Counted from the stretch's first letter, positions 1 to 10,431 are shown. The stretch: DNA of 64,000 bases from Coriaria nepalensis (GCA_027186245.1 CP114482.1:625001-689000), one strand, 5' to 3'. Notes: a model not told the origin generated them from the letters alone. Translations and numbers: made by a program.

Positions 1-689
1 CTTGATCAAAGAGAAAAACTATCAAAAATCAGTGAATCGGTCGAAGAACTTGGTAGTTCGATCACACGTATAGAAGACTTTATACGAGAAATTAAAAGTA
101 CATATAACCGTTTAGAGTTACAGTAATATTTCCATATTTATTTTAATTGTTTGATTGTTTTACGTGTTTTTTTGTTTTGTTTTTTTTTTTTTTTTTTATA
201 GCAAAACGATCAGTTGCTCCTACCGACCTTTCCGACCCTCAAAACCAAGTTCCTGAAATACCCCTTCCTGTTCCAGACCAACAGATACTCCATCCTGTTC
301 CAGACCAACAGATACTCCTTCCTGTTCCAAACCAACAGATACCAATTCATCCCCAGGTGCTACCACCCTTAGAGTTATCCGCTTCACATAAAGTATCAGC
401 CACCGGAGTAAAAGAAGGAATTATTAAAATGAAAGGTTCAGTCTACAACAGATTCATTGGCTCCTGCCCAATCGGTCTTAATTTTAACTACGCCATTGTG
501 TATGGGGTTCCAGCTGAAGTCATGCTGAATGATAATGACTTCGAAGCGATAGTGAAATCGTCACTAGGTAGAAAATCACTCTGGATAGTCTGTGAAGAAT
601 TTAAACAATATTTAGATGAAGGTCATACTTTGCGAATCAGTTTAGTTTGGCGGGGCAATCTTCCTGTATTCACTGTTGCTAAGGTTTGA
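1..689 (+). CDS. Gene X, copy A (5' end outside window), unrecognised protein
   Basis: Only the end of exon 2 and all of exon 3 (202-689) are inside the window; the first exon would lie to the left. I do not recognise the family. Exon 2 encodes a charged, heptad-like stretch that could form a coiled coil. Exon 3 encodes three 9-residue PVPDQQIL-type repeats at 267-347, then about 100 residues of ordinary globular composition ending FTVAKV. Exon 3 follows a classic poly-T tract and an AG acceptor at 200-201. The best donor at the end of exon 2 (GTAATA at 123) is out of phase with the exon-3 frame. A weaker donor, GTACAT at 98, is in phase. See copy B for the full model. Confidence 0.6.
267..347 (+). 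repeat. 27-bp coding minisatellite in gene X exon 3
   Basis: Three tandem 27-bp repeats begin at 267, 294 and 321 and encode PVPDQQILH, PVPDQQILL and PVPNQQIPI. The third has drifted. The same array is present in every copy of gene X (from 10009, 19747, 29485 and 39223). Confidence 0.9.
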
Positions 690-1239
690 AGAATGGTAGC
701 AGTATGGTTGGAGTTCCTCCTCATGTTTAGGAGACAAAGCTGTCTGTCTGAATTTGAAGCTTAGTTTTAATTTAGTGTTCTAGTCCTAAGCTTAGTTATC
801 CATTTTTATTTTTGTGTTTCGTATCTCAAAACGTAGTAGGAGGGTTTAGTTTCTTACTTTATGGGCTAACAAGAGTACTTGTCTACTTTCCTCTATGTTA
901 TGCTGCTTAAGAAAACCAAATCCCTTAATATATGTACTTATTGTTGCCTAGTAATTTTACAGAATCAAAGTAGAAGAGTGCCTCAAGGCTCAAACACTGA
1001 TACAATAGTTGTTTACATCAAGAAGTCTACTAAACAAAGTGAGAGCAAATAAATAGCATTTCGAGCTCTATATATGTGAAAATCTGCAAGTTATGCAGTA
1101 AGCTTTCATGCAACCCTGTTTGTGCAATCTGTTTGCTCTATCAAACACTTTTCAAAACCAAACAACATAGACACTTTGAATCAAAATCAAACATTCACAT
1201 ATCTAAAATGAAAATTTGCAACACTTGGAAAGAATTTAG
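690..1239. other. Convergent 3' intergenic region, gene X / F-box
   Basis: About 550 bp lie between the gene X stop and the F-box stop. It holds no ORF that looks real and presumably contains both 3' UTRs. Equivalent stretches are 10432-10981, 20170-20719, 29908-30457 and 39646-40195. I see nothing else in it. Confidence 0.6.
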
Positions 1240-2634
1240 CTAACTAAAAATTCGAACAAGACTAGGTACGTAAGGAAGAGGAGTATCGTATTCAACTTCA
1301 GAATGCTTGTAAATGTCAAGGAATTGTTCCCTTTGAAGGCTGTAATAATGTATACCTTCATAATGCAATAGAAATATAGTGTCATGTTCATACTCTCCGA
1401 TGCATACCGGCACAAATTCTAACCATTCATTAACTGCCTCAATGCTATACTTCATAACCCAGGAATCTTCCGGTTTCTTTACATCTTTAAGCATCCAAAT
1501 CCAATATTTACACCCATATTCACCGCCAACCATGTAATCTGCATCACATAATAGTTGCTGCTTCAGGCATAGTTTTCCTTGCAATTCGAACATTTGTTGT
1601 GTTGGGTAATTGTCCTCTGCCATTGGTACCTTAGCAAAGAATTCTCCAAATTCTTCGGTCGAAATGTCGAACCAAACAATAGGTGTAACATAATCCTCGA
1701 GCGGTATGTTGTAATTCACATCATGGCATCCTAACAAATGATCATTTGTCAACCAGTACATTACATTGTCTACAACCACAGCTTTGCGTTGAGGAATTAG
1801 TGGGTAATGAGGGAGTTTCTTAAGCCTTCTCCAAGTGTTGTTTCCATGTCTATGATCAAGAGTCAATACATCAACCCTGAGGGTGTTAAGCACCATTTGT
1901 TTGTGACGAGCACAACTTATATTCAAAATCTTATATTTGTTAATTATGGGACAGAAGCCAAATCCAGAAGCTTGAAGCTCTATATTTAAATCGGGCGGTG
2001 CCGGAACATTTACGGACTCTCCGGTGATTGGATTACAGACATAAGCCGAACCATCCCTACCATGGAAACATATCAAACCATTGACTGAAGAGATTTCATC
2101 AAATTGGAATCTGATTTTCTTACGGATTTGTACCATGGTTTTGATACCCTTTGTCATCTTGAATAGAGATAGTTCATCTGGCTTTCGATCAAAATTAACC
2201 GTCATGGTAGGGTTAGAAGACACTGATGAGGATGGTCTTATTTCATGGTGAAGTGAGGAAAGACTAACATAGTAAGAACTACTATCGAGATTGTCGTTAT
2301 TACCTTCATTTTTCGATCCTGACACGAAGAGAACTCGATCGAGAGAGGAAGAAAGTGATCTTGTTGTACGCTCCAAGTAGTCGTAAACAAAGCGACGATC
2401 TGTTAGAATCGAATACCAGAGCTTGCATACGTACTTGACGCTTCTTCCCAGATCTTTACATGGAACTCTTGATAGAATCTCGGACATTGTTTCCTCCGGT
2501 AGAAGCATGAAAAAGTGTTTCCTGTCTTCCTTTCCTCCTGTTCTCATCTCTTTTATCATCTTTCCAATTACTTGCTTCTTCATTTCTGTGACTTGTTTGA
2601 AATTTGGCAAGCGAGTTTTTATATCTGACCCCAT
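1240..2634 (-). CDS. F-box protein with FBA-type domain, copy 1
   Basis: A single-exon gene of 464 residues. The F-box lies at about residues 43-88, with the core LLPEETMSEILSRVPCKDL and the KLWYSIL ending typical of plant F-boxes. A C-terminal F-box-associated region starts near residue 184 with the hallmark NGLICFHG ... VCNPITGES. In this family the F-box binds the SKP1-like subunit of an SCF ubiquitin ligase and the FBA part recruits a target; the target here is unknown. The first ATG places 40 Lys-rich residues before the F-box; later Mets (18, 24, 30) are possible starts. No transit peptide or membrane segment is seen. It is divergent from the P4-ATPase copy, sharing a roughly 0.9-kb upstream region. 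Confidence 0.92.
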   Translation of the reverse strand: MGSDIKTRLPNFKQVTEMKKQVIGKMIKEMRTGGKEDRKHFFMLLPEETMSEILSRVPCKDLGRSVKYVCKLWYSILTDRRFVYDYLERTTRSLSSSLDRVLFVSGSKNEGNNDNLDSSSYYVSLSSLHHEIRPSSSVSSNPTMTVNFDRKPDELSLFKMTKGIKTMVQIRKKIRFQFDEISSVNGLICFHGRDGSAYVCNPITGESVNVPAPPDLNIELQASGFGFCPIINKYKILNISCARHKQMVLNTLRVDVLTLDHRHGNNTWRRLKKLPHYPLIPQRKAVVVDNVMYWLTNDHLLGCHDVNYNIPLEDYVTPIVWFDISTEEFGEFFAKVPMAEDNYPTQQMFELQGKLCLKQQLLCDADYMVGGEYGCKYWIWMLKDVKKPEDSWVMKYSIEAVNEWLEFVPVCIGEYEHDTIFLLHYEGIHYYSLQREQFLDIYKHSEVEYDTPLPYVPSLVRIFS

Positions 2635-3575
2635 GTCACTATTTTTCTCTCATTTCTATAACTGATAAACGAGAGGATCAAGGATCGGTTGGTTATAGAC
2701 TATTTCATGCACATTTTTCTCGACGTTCAGTTTGAGGTGTAATTTATCAATTATCCAATTAATCAAAGTCTAAAAAATTATTAAAAACAGAATTACCCAC
2801 TAAAACAGAATTATTAAAAAATTATAGGTACAATATCTGCCACGAGTAAGATTTTGCAGCGACACGACATGTGGTCGCGCATACTAGAAGATTCTACGTA
2901 GAAAGACAAGTCATTGTCTTGTCGCAGTTAGAGGGCAATCATCACCTGCTCCACCACCATTTTAAGTCTCCAAGTTCCTTTGCTTCTTGAAGCGGCAAAG
3001 CCAACCTCTATTCACTATTCATACAAAAGGCTGTTCCTGTCTCTCTCTCCCTCTCTACTTCTCTGAGACAGCAAGAAAGATATCTCTCCAGCTTCGAACC
3101 AAAGTAAGGAATCCAAAAGAAAGACTACTTTTTAAAGTTTAATTAGCTTCTCATGTTGCTTGAAGTTTGGAAGCTAAACAATCTTTTCACTACTTGGCTT
3201 GAGGATCTAAGTTAGTGCAGCTTCTTACATTTCATCAAATATTCACCCACTTCGTGTTTTTTCTTCCCTTTTTTTAGCTTTTAGTTCAAAATATATATAC
3301 TCTGTTCTTGTCTGATGTATAAGTTTCCAGAACTTCTGTGATATAGGATTCTAGGAATGGTTTCTTTTGGTAAAATTCTGTCACCAATTGGTCTTCTAGA
3401 TAAAAAGAGAGAACTCATTTTTCTGTTCTTTTTTGTCTTTTGAGCTTTAGAAATGCCTTGAAAAGAGAGGGGGGAAATGAGAATGGCTAGTTGGAAAAGA
3501 AGTTATTACCATTAATTGGCCTTTTTTCTGTAAAACGTTAGGCAGCCCTTTTGTGTTTGGGAGTTGATAATTGAA
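2635..3575 (+). promoter_or_regulatory. Divergent F-box / P4-ATPase upstream region with a putative 5'-UTR intron
   Basis: The 941 bp separate two divergent starts, so they must hold both promoters. On the P4-ATPase side a CT-rich tract (about 3041-3066) precedes a putative 5'-UTR intron with donor GTAAGG at 3104 and acceptor TTAG ending at 3541. No ORF of note occurs. The copies are 12377-13317, 22115-23055, 31853-32793 and 41591-42531. The promoter assignment is inferred from position only. Confidence 0.5.
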
Positions 3576-6500
3576 ATGGCTGAAAGGAGAAGGAAAGGGA
3601 TACATTTTAGCAAACTGTATTCATTTTTGTGTCGGCACTCGACGTTTAAGGATCATCATGATCAAATTGGACAAACAGGTTACTCGAGGGTTGTTTATTG
3701 TAACGAACCCGAAAAGCCGAAAGCAATCGAGTTGAATTACAGGGGAAACCATGTGTCGACTACTAAGTGTACGGCGGCTAATTTGATTCCAAAGTCTTTG
3801 TTCGAACAGTTTAGGAGAGTTGCAAATATATACTTTCTTGTTGTAGCTTTTGTCTCCTTTAGTCCTTTGGCTCCATTACGGCTCCCAGTGTTCTTGCCCC
3901 GCTGGTGGTTGTGATCGGGGCTACAATGGCTAAAGAAGGGGTCGAAGATTGGAGGCGAAGAAAACAGGTGATTGTTTTATACCATGTTAGTTTTTCTAAT
4001 ATTTCTGTCCTTGACATCTTGTTATGTTGCTTTTGAATCTTATAGATGTCAATATGTTTGAAAAATTATGTTGTTTGATCATTCATTGCTAATCTATTTC
4101 ATGTCCGAGAATCGAAAGTGACTTGTATCCATTTAAATTTTCTAAAATGGAAGCTATTTAGGTAGAACTGCTGATAACTTAACCCGAGATTAGCCGAACA
4201 TGATGTAACTACTGATAACTTAACCGGAGATTAACCGAACATGATGTTTATAAACTATCAAGCGAATTCTATATCATGTAATTTCTAGATAATACCGTCT
4301 CCAGGAGAGCATTTTAGTCATTGCATAAGAGACGGGAAGGTTATTCACTTATTAATCGCCTCTTTGCATGATATTTCATTATTGGCTCTGTTTCATAACA
4401 GCTTAAGCTTTTCGTAACACTAGAAACTTGTAAATAATGTCACGCATGATTCTTTTAGTTATATTAGGCCATACACCATATGTACATGATATTGTTTTTC
4501 CCTGGCTATCTTTTCTTTCTTCAATTCATTTTAGGACGTAGAGGCGAACAACCGAAAGGTTAAAGTGTTTGTTAAGGACGACAACAAATTCCAAGAGACG
4601 AGATGGAAGAACCTCCGAGTCGGTGACATTGTAAAAGTACATAAAGACGATTACTTCCCAGCTGATCTTCTCCTTCTTTCTTCAAGCTACGAAGACGGGG
4701 TTTGTTATGTGGAGACCATGAATCTAGACGGAGAAACTAACTTAAAATTGAAGCATGCTTTGGAAATCACATCTCGTCTCCGCAATGAAGTGTCCTTCAA
4801 AAATTTCAAAGCAGTGATCAAGTGTGAGGACCCTAATGAGAATCTCTACACATTCATCGGAACATTATATTATAATGAAAGTCCGTACCCTCTCTCGCCG
4901 CAACAGATTCTTTTACGTGGTTCTAAGCTTAAAAATACAGAGTATGTCTTTGGAGTTGTTATCTTCACGGGACATGATACCAAGGTGATGAAGAATGCAA
5001 CTGATCCTCCTTCCAGGAGGAGTAAAATCGAACGGAAGATGGATAAGATAGTCTACATTCTTTTCGCTACTCTTATCATGATATCTTTCTTAGGATCTCT
5101 CTATTGTGGAATCCAAACTGGTAATGAAATTAAGGGTGGAAAGCTTAGAAGGTGGTATCTCCGTCCAGATCGTACATCTGTCTTCTACGACCCAAAACAG
5201 GCCCCACTTGCGGCTTTTTTCCATTTCCTGACCGCCCTTATGTTATACGGATACTTAATTCCGATTTCATTATATGTATCAATTGAGATTGTGAAGGTCT
5301 TACAAAGCATTTTTATTAACCAAGATATTGACATGTATTGTGAGGAAATGGATAAACCAGCTCATGCTAGGACTTCTAATCTGAATGAGGAACTGGGACA
5401 AGTAGATACGATACTTTCTGACAAAACGGGCACTCTGACTTGTAACTCCATGGACTTTGTGAAATGCTCTATAGCAGGGTCCGCTTATGGTCGTGGGTTG
5501 ACTGAAGTCGAGATTGCACTTGCAAGGAAAAATCTGGACCATCCATTCGAAATTAATGATGTTAAAGACGACGGGAAGAAGTCAATTAAGGGGTTCAATT
5601 TTAGAGACGAACGGGTTATGGAGGGGAATTGGGTTAATGAGCTTCATTCAGATTTTATTCAGAAATTTTTCCGGGTGCTAGCCTTATGCCATACATCTGT
5701 TTCGGTTGTAAATGAAGAGATAGGAGAGATTTCTTATGAGGCGGAGTCACCTGATGAAGCGGCTTTTGTTATAGCTGCAAGGGAGCTCGGGTTCGAGTTT
5801 TTCGAACGGACTCAAACGAGCATTTCTTTGCGGGAGTTAGATTTTGCAAGCGGGAAAAAGGTTGAAAGGTGAGTTTTTCTGCTACTTTCTTTTAGCATCA
5901 TTTCTAGATTTTTTATGAGATAACAAGACTTGTATTTAGTAATATTTATGTAACTTGATTTCGTATTTTAGAGTGTACGAGCTTCTTCAGGTCTTAGAGT
6001 TCAGTAGTTCTCGGAAAAGAATGTCAGTCATTGTAAGAAATCCGGAAAATCAACTACTGCTCCTCTCTAAAGGTGCAGATAGGTAAGACTTCTTTCAAAG
6101 CATATACGCATTTTTCTGTCTATATGGAGTTATAACCTCAGGTTATTGTTCTAAGCAATTTTCTGTCCATATACATATTCAGTGTAATGTTTGAGAGGTT
6201 ATCGAAAGACGGTAGGATGTTTGAGACGGAGACAAAAGAGCAGATCAAAGAATATTCCGAAGCAGGGCTTAGAACCTTGGTAGTTACATGCCGCGAGCTG
6301 GATGAAGTAGAGTACAAGAAATGGGAAGACAAGTTCTTAAAGGCCAAAACTGCCGTCAGAGCAGACCGAGATGTGTTAATGGACACAACTGCAGATGATA
6401 TCGAAAGAAACTTAATCCTTCTCGGTGCTACTGCTGTTGAAGACAAACTCCAGAAGGGGGTTAGTTAGTTAGTTAAAGTCTGTTTCATTCGTTAGTTAGG

Positions 6501-7271
6501 TAAAGATTCATGTTTTGGTGATTGTTTAGGTGCCGGAATCAAGATATGGGTATTGACCGGAGATAAGATGGAAACTGCTGTTAATATCGGGTACGATGGC
6601 AGGTCATTTTCTTAGACATGTTCGCTGAAATTTCTTTCTTATAGCATGTTTTAGAATCTGTGTATTTTTACTGGTATGCTTGTAGCTTACTTATAAAAGA
6701 TATGAAACAAATAGTGATCACACTTGATTCTCGGGAAATTGATATCTTAGAAAAACAGGGCGAAAAGGCAGCTATTGAGAAGATACATTGTTTGATCTTA
6801 GCATCTTTTTCACATGGTGAAGTTGTTTGTTGAACCTTCTGGAATCATTTCAGGCATGTCTTGAGAGTGTGAAAAAGCAAATTAGAGAAGGAATGTCTCA
6901 AATCACTAACAGCAAAAAAAGTGAAGAAAAGTCTTCTTTCAGCTTAGTAGTTGACGGAAAGTCATTGGATTTTGCTCTCAAATTTGTGGAGAAGTCATTT
7001 TTTGAGATTGCAGCCAGTTGTACATCTGTCATATGCTGTCGTTCTTCGCCTAAACAAAAAGCCCTTGTATATTCATGTAATTTGTGTCAGTCTTTCCTTT
7101 TTTTTTTTCAGAATAATCTGATAGAGAACTATAGGAATTTTGCAGGTTACGAGAATGGTCAAACAACGAACGGGTAAAACAACATTATCAGTAGGTGATG
7201 GAGCAAATGATGTGGGAATGCTTCATGAGGCTGACATTGGAGTTGGCATTAGTGGTGTTGAAGGGATGCAG
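3576..7271 (+). pseudogene. P4-ATPase (ALA-type flippase) pseudogene, copy 1, 3'-truncated
   Basis: P4-ATPases move phospholipids across membranes; plant members have about 1,200 residues and ten membrane helices. Exons seen: 3576-3967, 4535-5868, 5972-6082, 6183-6459, 6530-6602, 6686-6782, 6854-7066, 7146-7271. Landmarks: [15 protein letters not shown], the A-domain loop LDGETNLK, the phosphorylation motif [19 protein letters not shown], and the hinge motif GDGANDV. Lesions: a one-base loss near 3875-3877 shifts exon 1 into a TGA at 3912-3914; exon 5 lacks about 28 nt between V-P-E and G-I-K (6531-6539); and the donor after exon 6 reads AT instead of GT (6783-6784). The copy ends after exon 8, so membrane helices 5-10 are absent. 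ATG 3576 is chosen over the upstream TTG because it matches the family start. Confidence 0.9.
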
Positions 7272-7354
7272 GTAAATCCTTACTTATTATATTGTGTTTT
7301 AGGAGTTGGCATTATGTTGTTTTTTCCTTACGAACTTTTTTATTCTTTCCCTGC

Positions 7355-8090
7355 GACCCCCCACCCACCCGATTTTCACCGAAACTGTAAATGCAATCGA
7401 ATCGGGTTTTCACCGATTTGGTTGAAGAAGCCGACCATAACCGAACCGGTATTAGACCGGTGGGTTTCATTCGAAACTAGTTCGATTTTTCTGTTCTTTT
7501 GCTATTTTCTATAATTCCATTAAATTATAATATTGTATCATGATGAATGTATATATTAAATTTATTTAATAAATTGTTTTGGAGTCACTTTCAATTAATA
7601 TCATATTTGATGAAAATTCGATATTATAATAACTAAAAAAATATCATTTTACCTTAATATTATGATCAAAACAATTTTCAAATATATCATAAATTCATAA
7701 ATATTAATCAATATTTAGAGGTATAAACTATGAACTGTGATTGTAACTGTGCTTTCAAAGCTCCATCGTAAAAATATTAAATATCAATATCATATACTAC
7801 TTTACTCTACGGGTCGTAAGCCTCCTCAATTCGTAGAATATCATAAGTTATAAATTTATAGTCATAATTTTTAGTTTACTCGAATGGTCGATACAGTTTT
7901 CGACCATTCGACCCGTACAAAAAGTAAATAAATAATAGATTTTCGGTCGTTTCACCGAAACCGGCCGAAAAATCGAAAATCGGTTTAACCAAATATTTTT
8001 CGGTCGGTAGATTTTGGCACATGAAACCAATCGAAACTAACCAAAAAATATTGGTCTGGATCGGTACGGTTTTATTTTTCTCACCCCTCC
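7355..8090. mobile_element. Putative non-autonomous hAT-like transposon remnant, unit 1
   Basis: Both ends of this AT-rich block are dense in CGGTT/ACCGAA motifs in both orientations (7368-7490 and 7930-8080). The right end closes with TTCTCACCCCTCC, whose complement resembles hAT ends of the type AGGGGTGAG. The interior is almost pure A/T and codes for nothing. I could not match the two ends as clean inverted repeats or find an 8-bp target duplication, so the class is tentative. It lies just downstream of the truncated P4-ATPase. Confidence 0.35.
7880..7911. repeat. Perfect 12-bp inverted repeat
   Basis: TCGAATGGTCGA is followed after 8 nt by its exact reverse complement TCGACCATTCGA. It could form a hairpin. 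It lies near the right end of the transposon-like block and recurs at 17622-17653, 27360-27391 and 37098-37129. Confidence 0.85.
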
Positions 8091-8634
8091 ACATATCTAT
8101 TGTTTTTTGCCCTGTGATTAGATTAATTACTGTAATTAAATGTAGAAAGAATGAAATGCAAGAGTCTAGCGTGCCTCCGAGTGTCGTCCACGACGCAATC
8201 CTGGTAGAAGAACGGGTCAAGATCCAGGTTAACAAGAATAATGAAATGAGTTATAATATATAAAAATAAAATAAAAATAAAAATTTATTGGTTTAATTTT
8301 GAAATTTTAGATTTTCTTTCTTCTTTTTTTTTTTTTTTTTGATGAAGTGATGTGGCGTAAAATTTTAAACGGCCATATCATATCAGTAATTCGTCTTAAA
8401 GTTTAGATACTAAAACTAACAAATTTAAGAGATTCCTTATAATTAAATTTGAAATTGGGTGTTTATTATAATTTATAAATAGTTGTAGGTATTTTTTTAT
8501 AATTTTGATAAACCTTTGAGACCTGATAGTAATTCACCCAAATAAATAAATAAATAAATAAACCCGAAAAAAGAGAAGTTCAGCGAAAAACAAGAAAAAG
8601 GTTAGAAAGAGACAAGTGAGCTCCACCGTCTACT
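8091..8634. other. Region upstream of gene X
   Basis: AT-rich DNA before the proposed gene X start. It contains a T-run at about 8323-8340 and an AAAT microsatellite at about 8540-8562, some 75 bp upstream of the ATG. It presumably holds the gene X promoter. Equivalent stretches are 17833-18376, 27571-28114 and 37309-37852. Confidence 0.4.
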
Positions 8635-10431
8635 ATGGCTGGGTAGGTATTATTCAATACTGTAAAAAAAAAAATTCCAATAGCTGTAGCAGTCTTTCTT
8701 GATTACTTTTTTGCTTCAAAAACCCTTCTGCTTCGTATGGATTTTTGATCTGAATGTATATATATATTTTTCTTTAGGCCAAAAATTTGAAAGTATAGTT
8801 TCGCCTGTATTTGTTAGAACTCTTAGGTGAATTCAAGAATGAGAGGCAAATGATGAACTGATCAAAATACAGATTGTATTAAAATTTTCATATTCTGTAA
8901 AACCAGATTACAGGGACTTGTAGACTTGAAGGAATACAAAAACCAGTAATATCCCCATACTAGATTTACTTTTAACAAAATAACTAAACTAAAATGAGAA
9001 CAACCCATCAGCATAAAGATAGGATAATCAAGATAAGATAGAAAACAATAAGCAATGGATAAAACCCCATCCATTGCTGTAAAAACAGACTGATGTGTAT
9101 GCACATGTTACTTTTCCAGCAATAGGCAAAAATGCTCCATTCGAGCAAGAAAGATTCTTCTAACTTCTAATCTGCTTGAACATGTTCATATGACGTGTCT
9201 TTGACTTGCTTCAGTAGTAAAATTGCTAAAAGAATTCAAATGAGGCCACTGACTTGTTCATGAAGAAATGTGACTTCATAGAAACCTTCACGACTGTTTT
9301 GAGCATAACTTGAGATAGGGACGTCTAAATTGAGTGAGTCAATTGCTTGGAAAAAACTGCTTCCTAGATTTAGGTGTAGAATAACTCTTAGTGATCAGAA
9401 TTGGATGATTCCAAAACCCACAACTTTGTTTTGATGTTGCCTAGCTGTGTGCATTGTAGTCAACATGATTTGGATGATAAAGCAAATAGTCAACCCTCAT
9501 TTACTTGATGCTCATAAGCAAAGCAATCAGATTTCTAACATGTATATATTACAACAAACATAATTTAATTAATTTTTTTTTTTTTTTTAATATCTTCTTT
9601 TCTTCTTGCTGCCGCCTTCTGGTAATTAATCTTTCTCTTTATATCTTCTTTTCTTCTTGCTGTTGTAGAGAATCATCAGCACAAGGATATACCAATTCAC
9701 TGCTTGATCAGCTGATTCTGCACACGGAGTCCCATGTTCTTGATCAAAGAGAAAAACTATCAAAAATCAGTGAATCGGTCGAAGAACTTGGTAGTTCGAT
9801 CACACGTATAGAAGACTTTATACGAGAAATTAAAAGTACATATAACCGTTTAGAGTTACAGTAATATTTCCATATTTATTTTAATTGTTTGATTGTTTTA
9901 CGTGTTTTTTTGTTTTGTTTTTTTTTTTTTTTTTTTTTTATAGCAAAACGATCAGTTGCTCCTACCGACCTTTCCGACCCTCAAAACCAAGTTCCTGAAA
10001 TACCCCTTCCTGTTCCAGACCAACAGATACTCCATCCTGTTCCAGACCAACAGATACTCCTTCCTGTTCCAAACCAACAGATACCAATTCATCCCCAGGT
10101 GCTACCACCCTTAGAGTTATCCGCTTCACATAAAGTATCAGCCACCGGAGTAAAAGAAGGAATTATTAAAATGAAAGGTTCAGTCTACAACAGATTCATT
10201 GGCTCCTGCCCAATCGGTCTTAATTTTAACTACGCCATTGTGTATGGGGTTCCAGCTGAAGTCATGCTGAATGATAATGACTTCGAAGCGATAGTGAAAT
10301 CGTCACTAGGTAGAAAATCACTCTGGATAGTCTGTGAAGAATTTAAACAATATTTAGATGAAGGTCATACTTTGCGAATCAGTTTAGTTTGGCGGGGCAA
10401 TCTTCCTGTATTCACTGTTGCTAAGGTTTGA
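8635..10431 (+). CDS. Gene X, copy B, unrecognised protein of about 220 aa
   Basis: Proposed model: exon 1 is 8635-8642 (ATGGCTGG, donor GTAGGT), exon 2 starts at 9669 after TTGTAG, and exon 3 is 9944-10431. Exon 2 is open in only one frame, which fits the start in exon 1 (M-A-G-E-S-S). Reading through exon 2 gives a stop at 9862-9864. Splicing at the strong donor 9861 shifts exon 3 out of frame and soon reaches a stop. Splicing at GTACAT (9836) keeps exon 3 open and gives about 220 residues. The protein would have an N-terminal possible coiled coil, three 9-residue Pro/Gln-rich repeats and an unrecognised C-terminal domain. The poly-T before exon 3 is 4 bp longer here. The gene spans a unit boundary, so it exists only because units are adjacent or because it is the native left part of the module. 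Function is unknown. Confidence 0.5.
8643..9668 (+). other. Intron 1 of gene X (about 1 kb)
   Basis: The stretch between the GTAGGT donor at 8643 and the acceptor ending at 9668 contains no convincing ORF on either strand. Its last 100 bp hold two copies of ATCTTCTTTTCTTCTTGCTG, the second directly before the used acceptor, which suggests a small local duplication of the polypyrimidine tract. Copies are at 18385-19410, 28123-29148 and 37861-38886. Confidence 0.45.

Larger units (their letters stand above)
1..9738 (+). repeat. Tandem unit 1 (9738 bp)
   Basis: This is the first unit seen, numbered from window position 1; the true left edge of the array is outside. The same sequence restarts at 9739, 19481, 29219 and 38957. 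It contains, in order, the end of gene X, an F-box gene on the minus strand, P4-ATPase exons 1-8, a transposon-like AT-rich block, and exon 1 plus part of exon 2 of the next gene X. Comparing gene boundaries and sample blocks by eye against units 2-4 shows almost no differences: one T/C site at 7855 and a poly-T length change. No transposase, integrase or LTR is visible, so this is a segmental tandem duplication, not a mobile element. Confidence 0.97.

Noticed and set aside
147..200. Apparent N-terminal Phe-rich peptide before gene X exon 3
   Set aside because: It starts at a TTG and translates a poly-T tract that ends in an AG acceptor; this is intron sequence. In unit 2 the tract length changes the peptide completely.
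1807..2665. Plus-strand ORFs opposite the F-box gene (1807-1989, 2423-2665 and their copies)
   Set aside because: They are antisense shadows of the F-box frame with no recognisable domain.
6138..6446. 102-residue minus-strand ORF opposite P4-ATPase exon 4
   Set aside because: It is the reverse of a clear P4-ATPase exon and has a composition typical of a shadow frame.
7876..8263. ORFs of 80-119 residues in the AT-rich block
   Set aside because: They lie on both strands inside the transposon-like repeat-rich DNA and show no domain or consistent start context.
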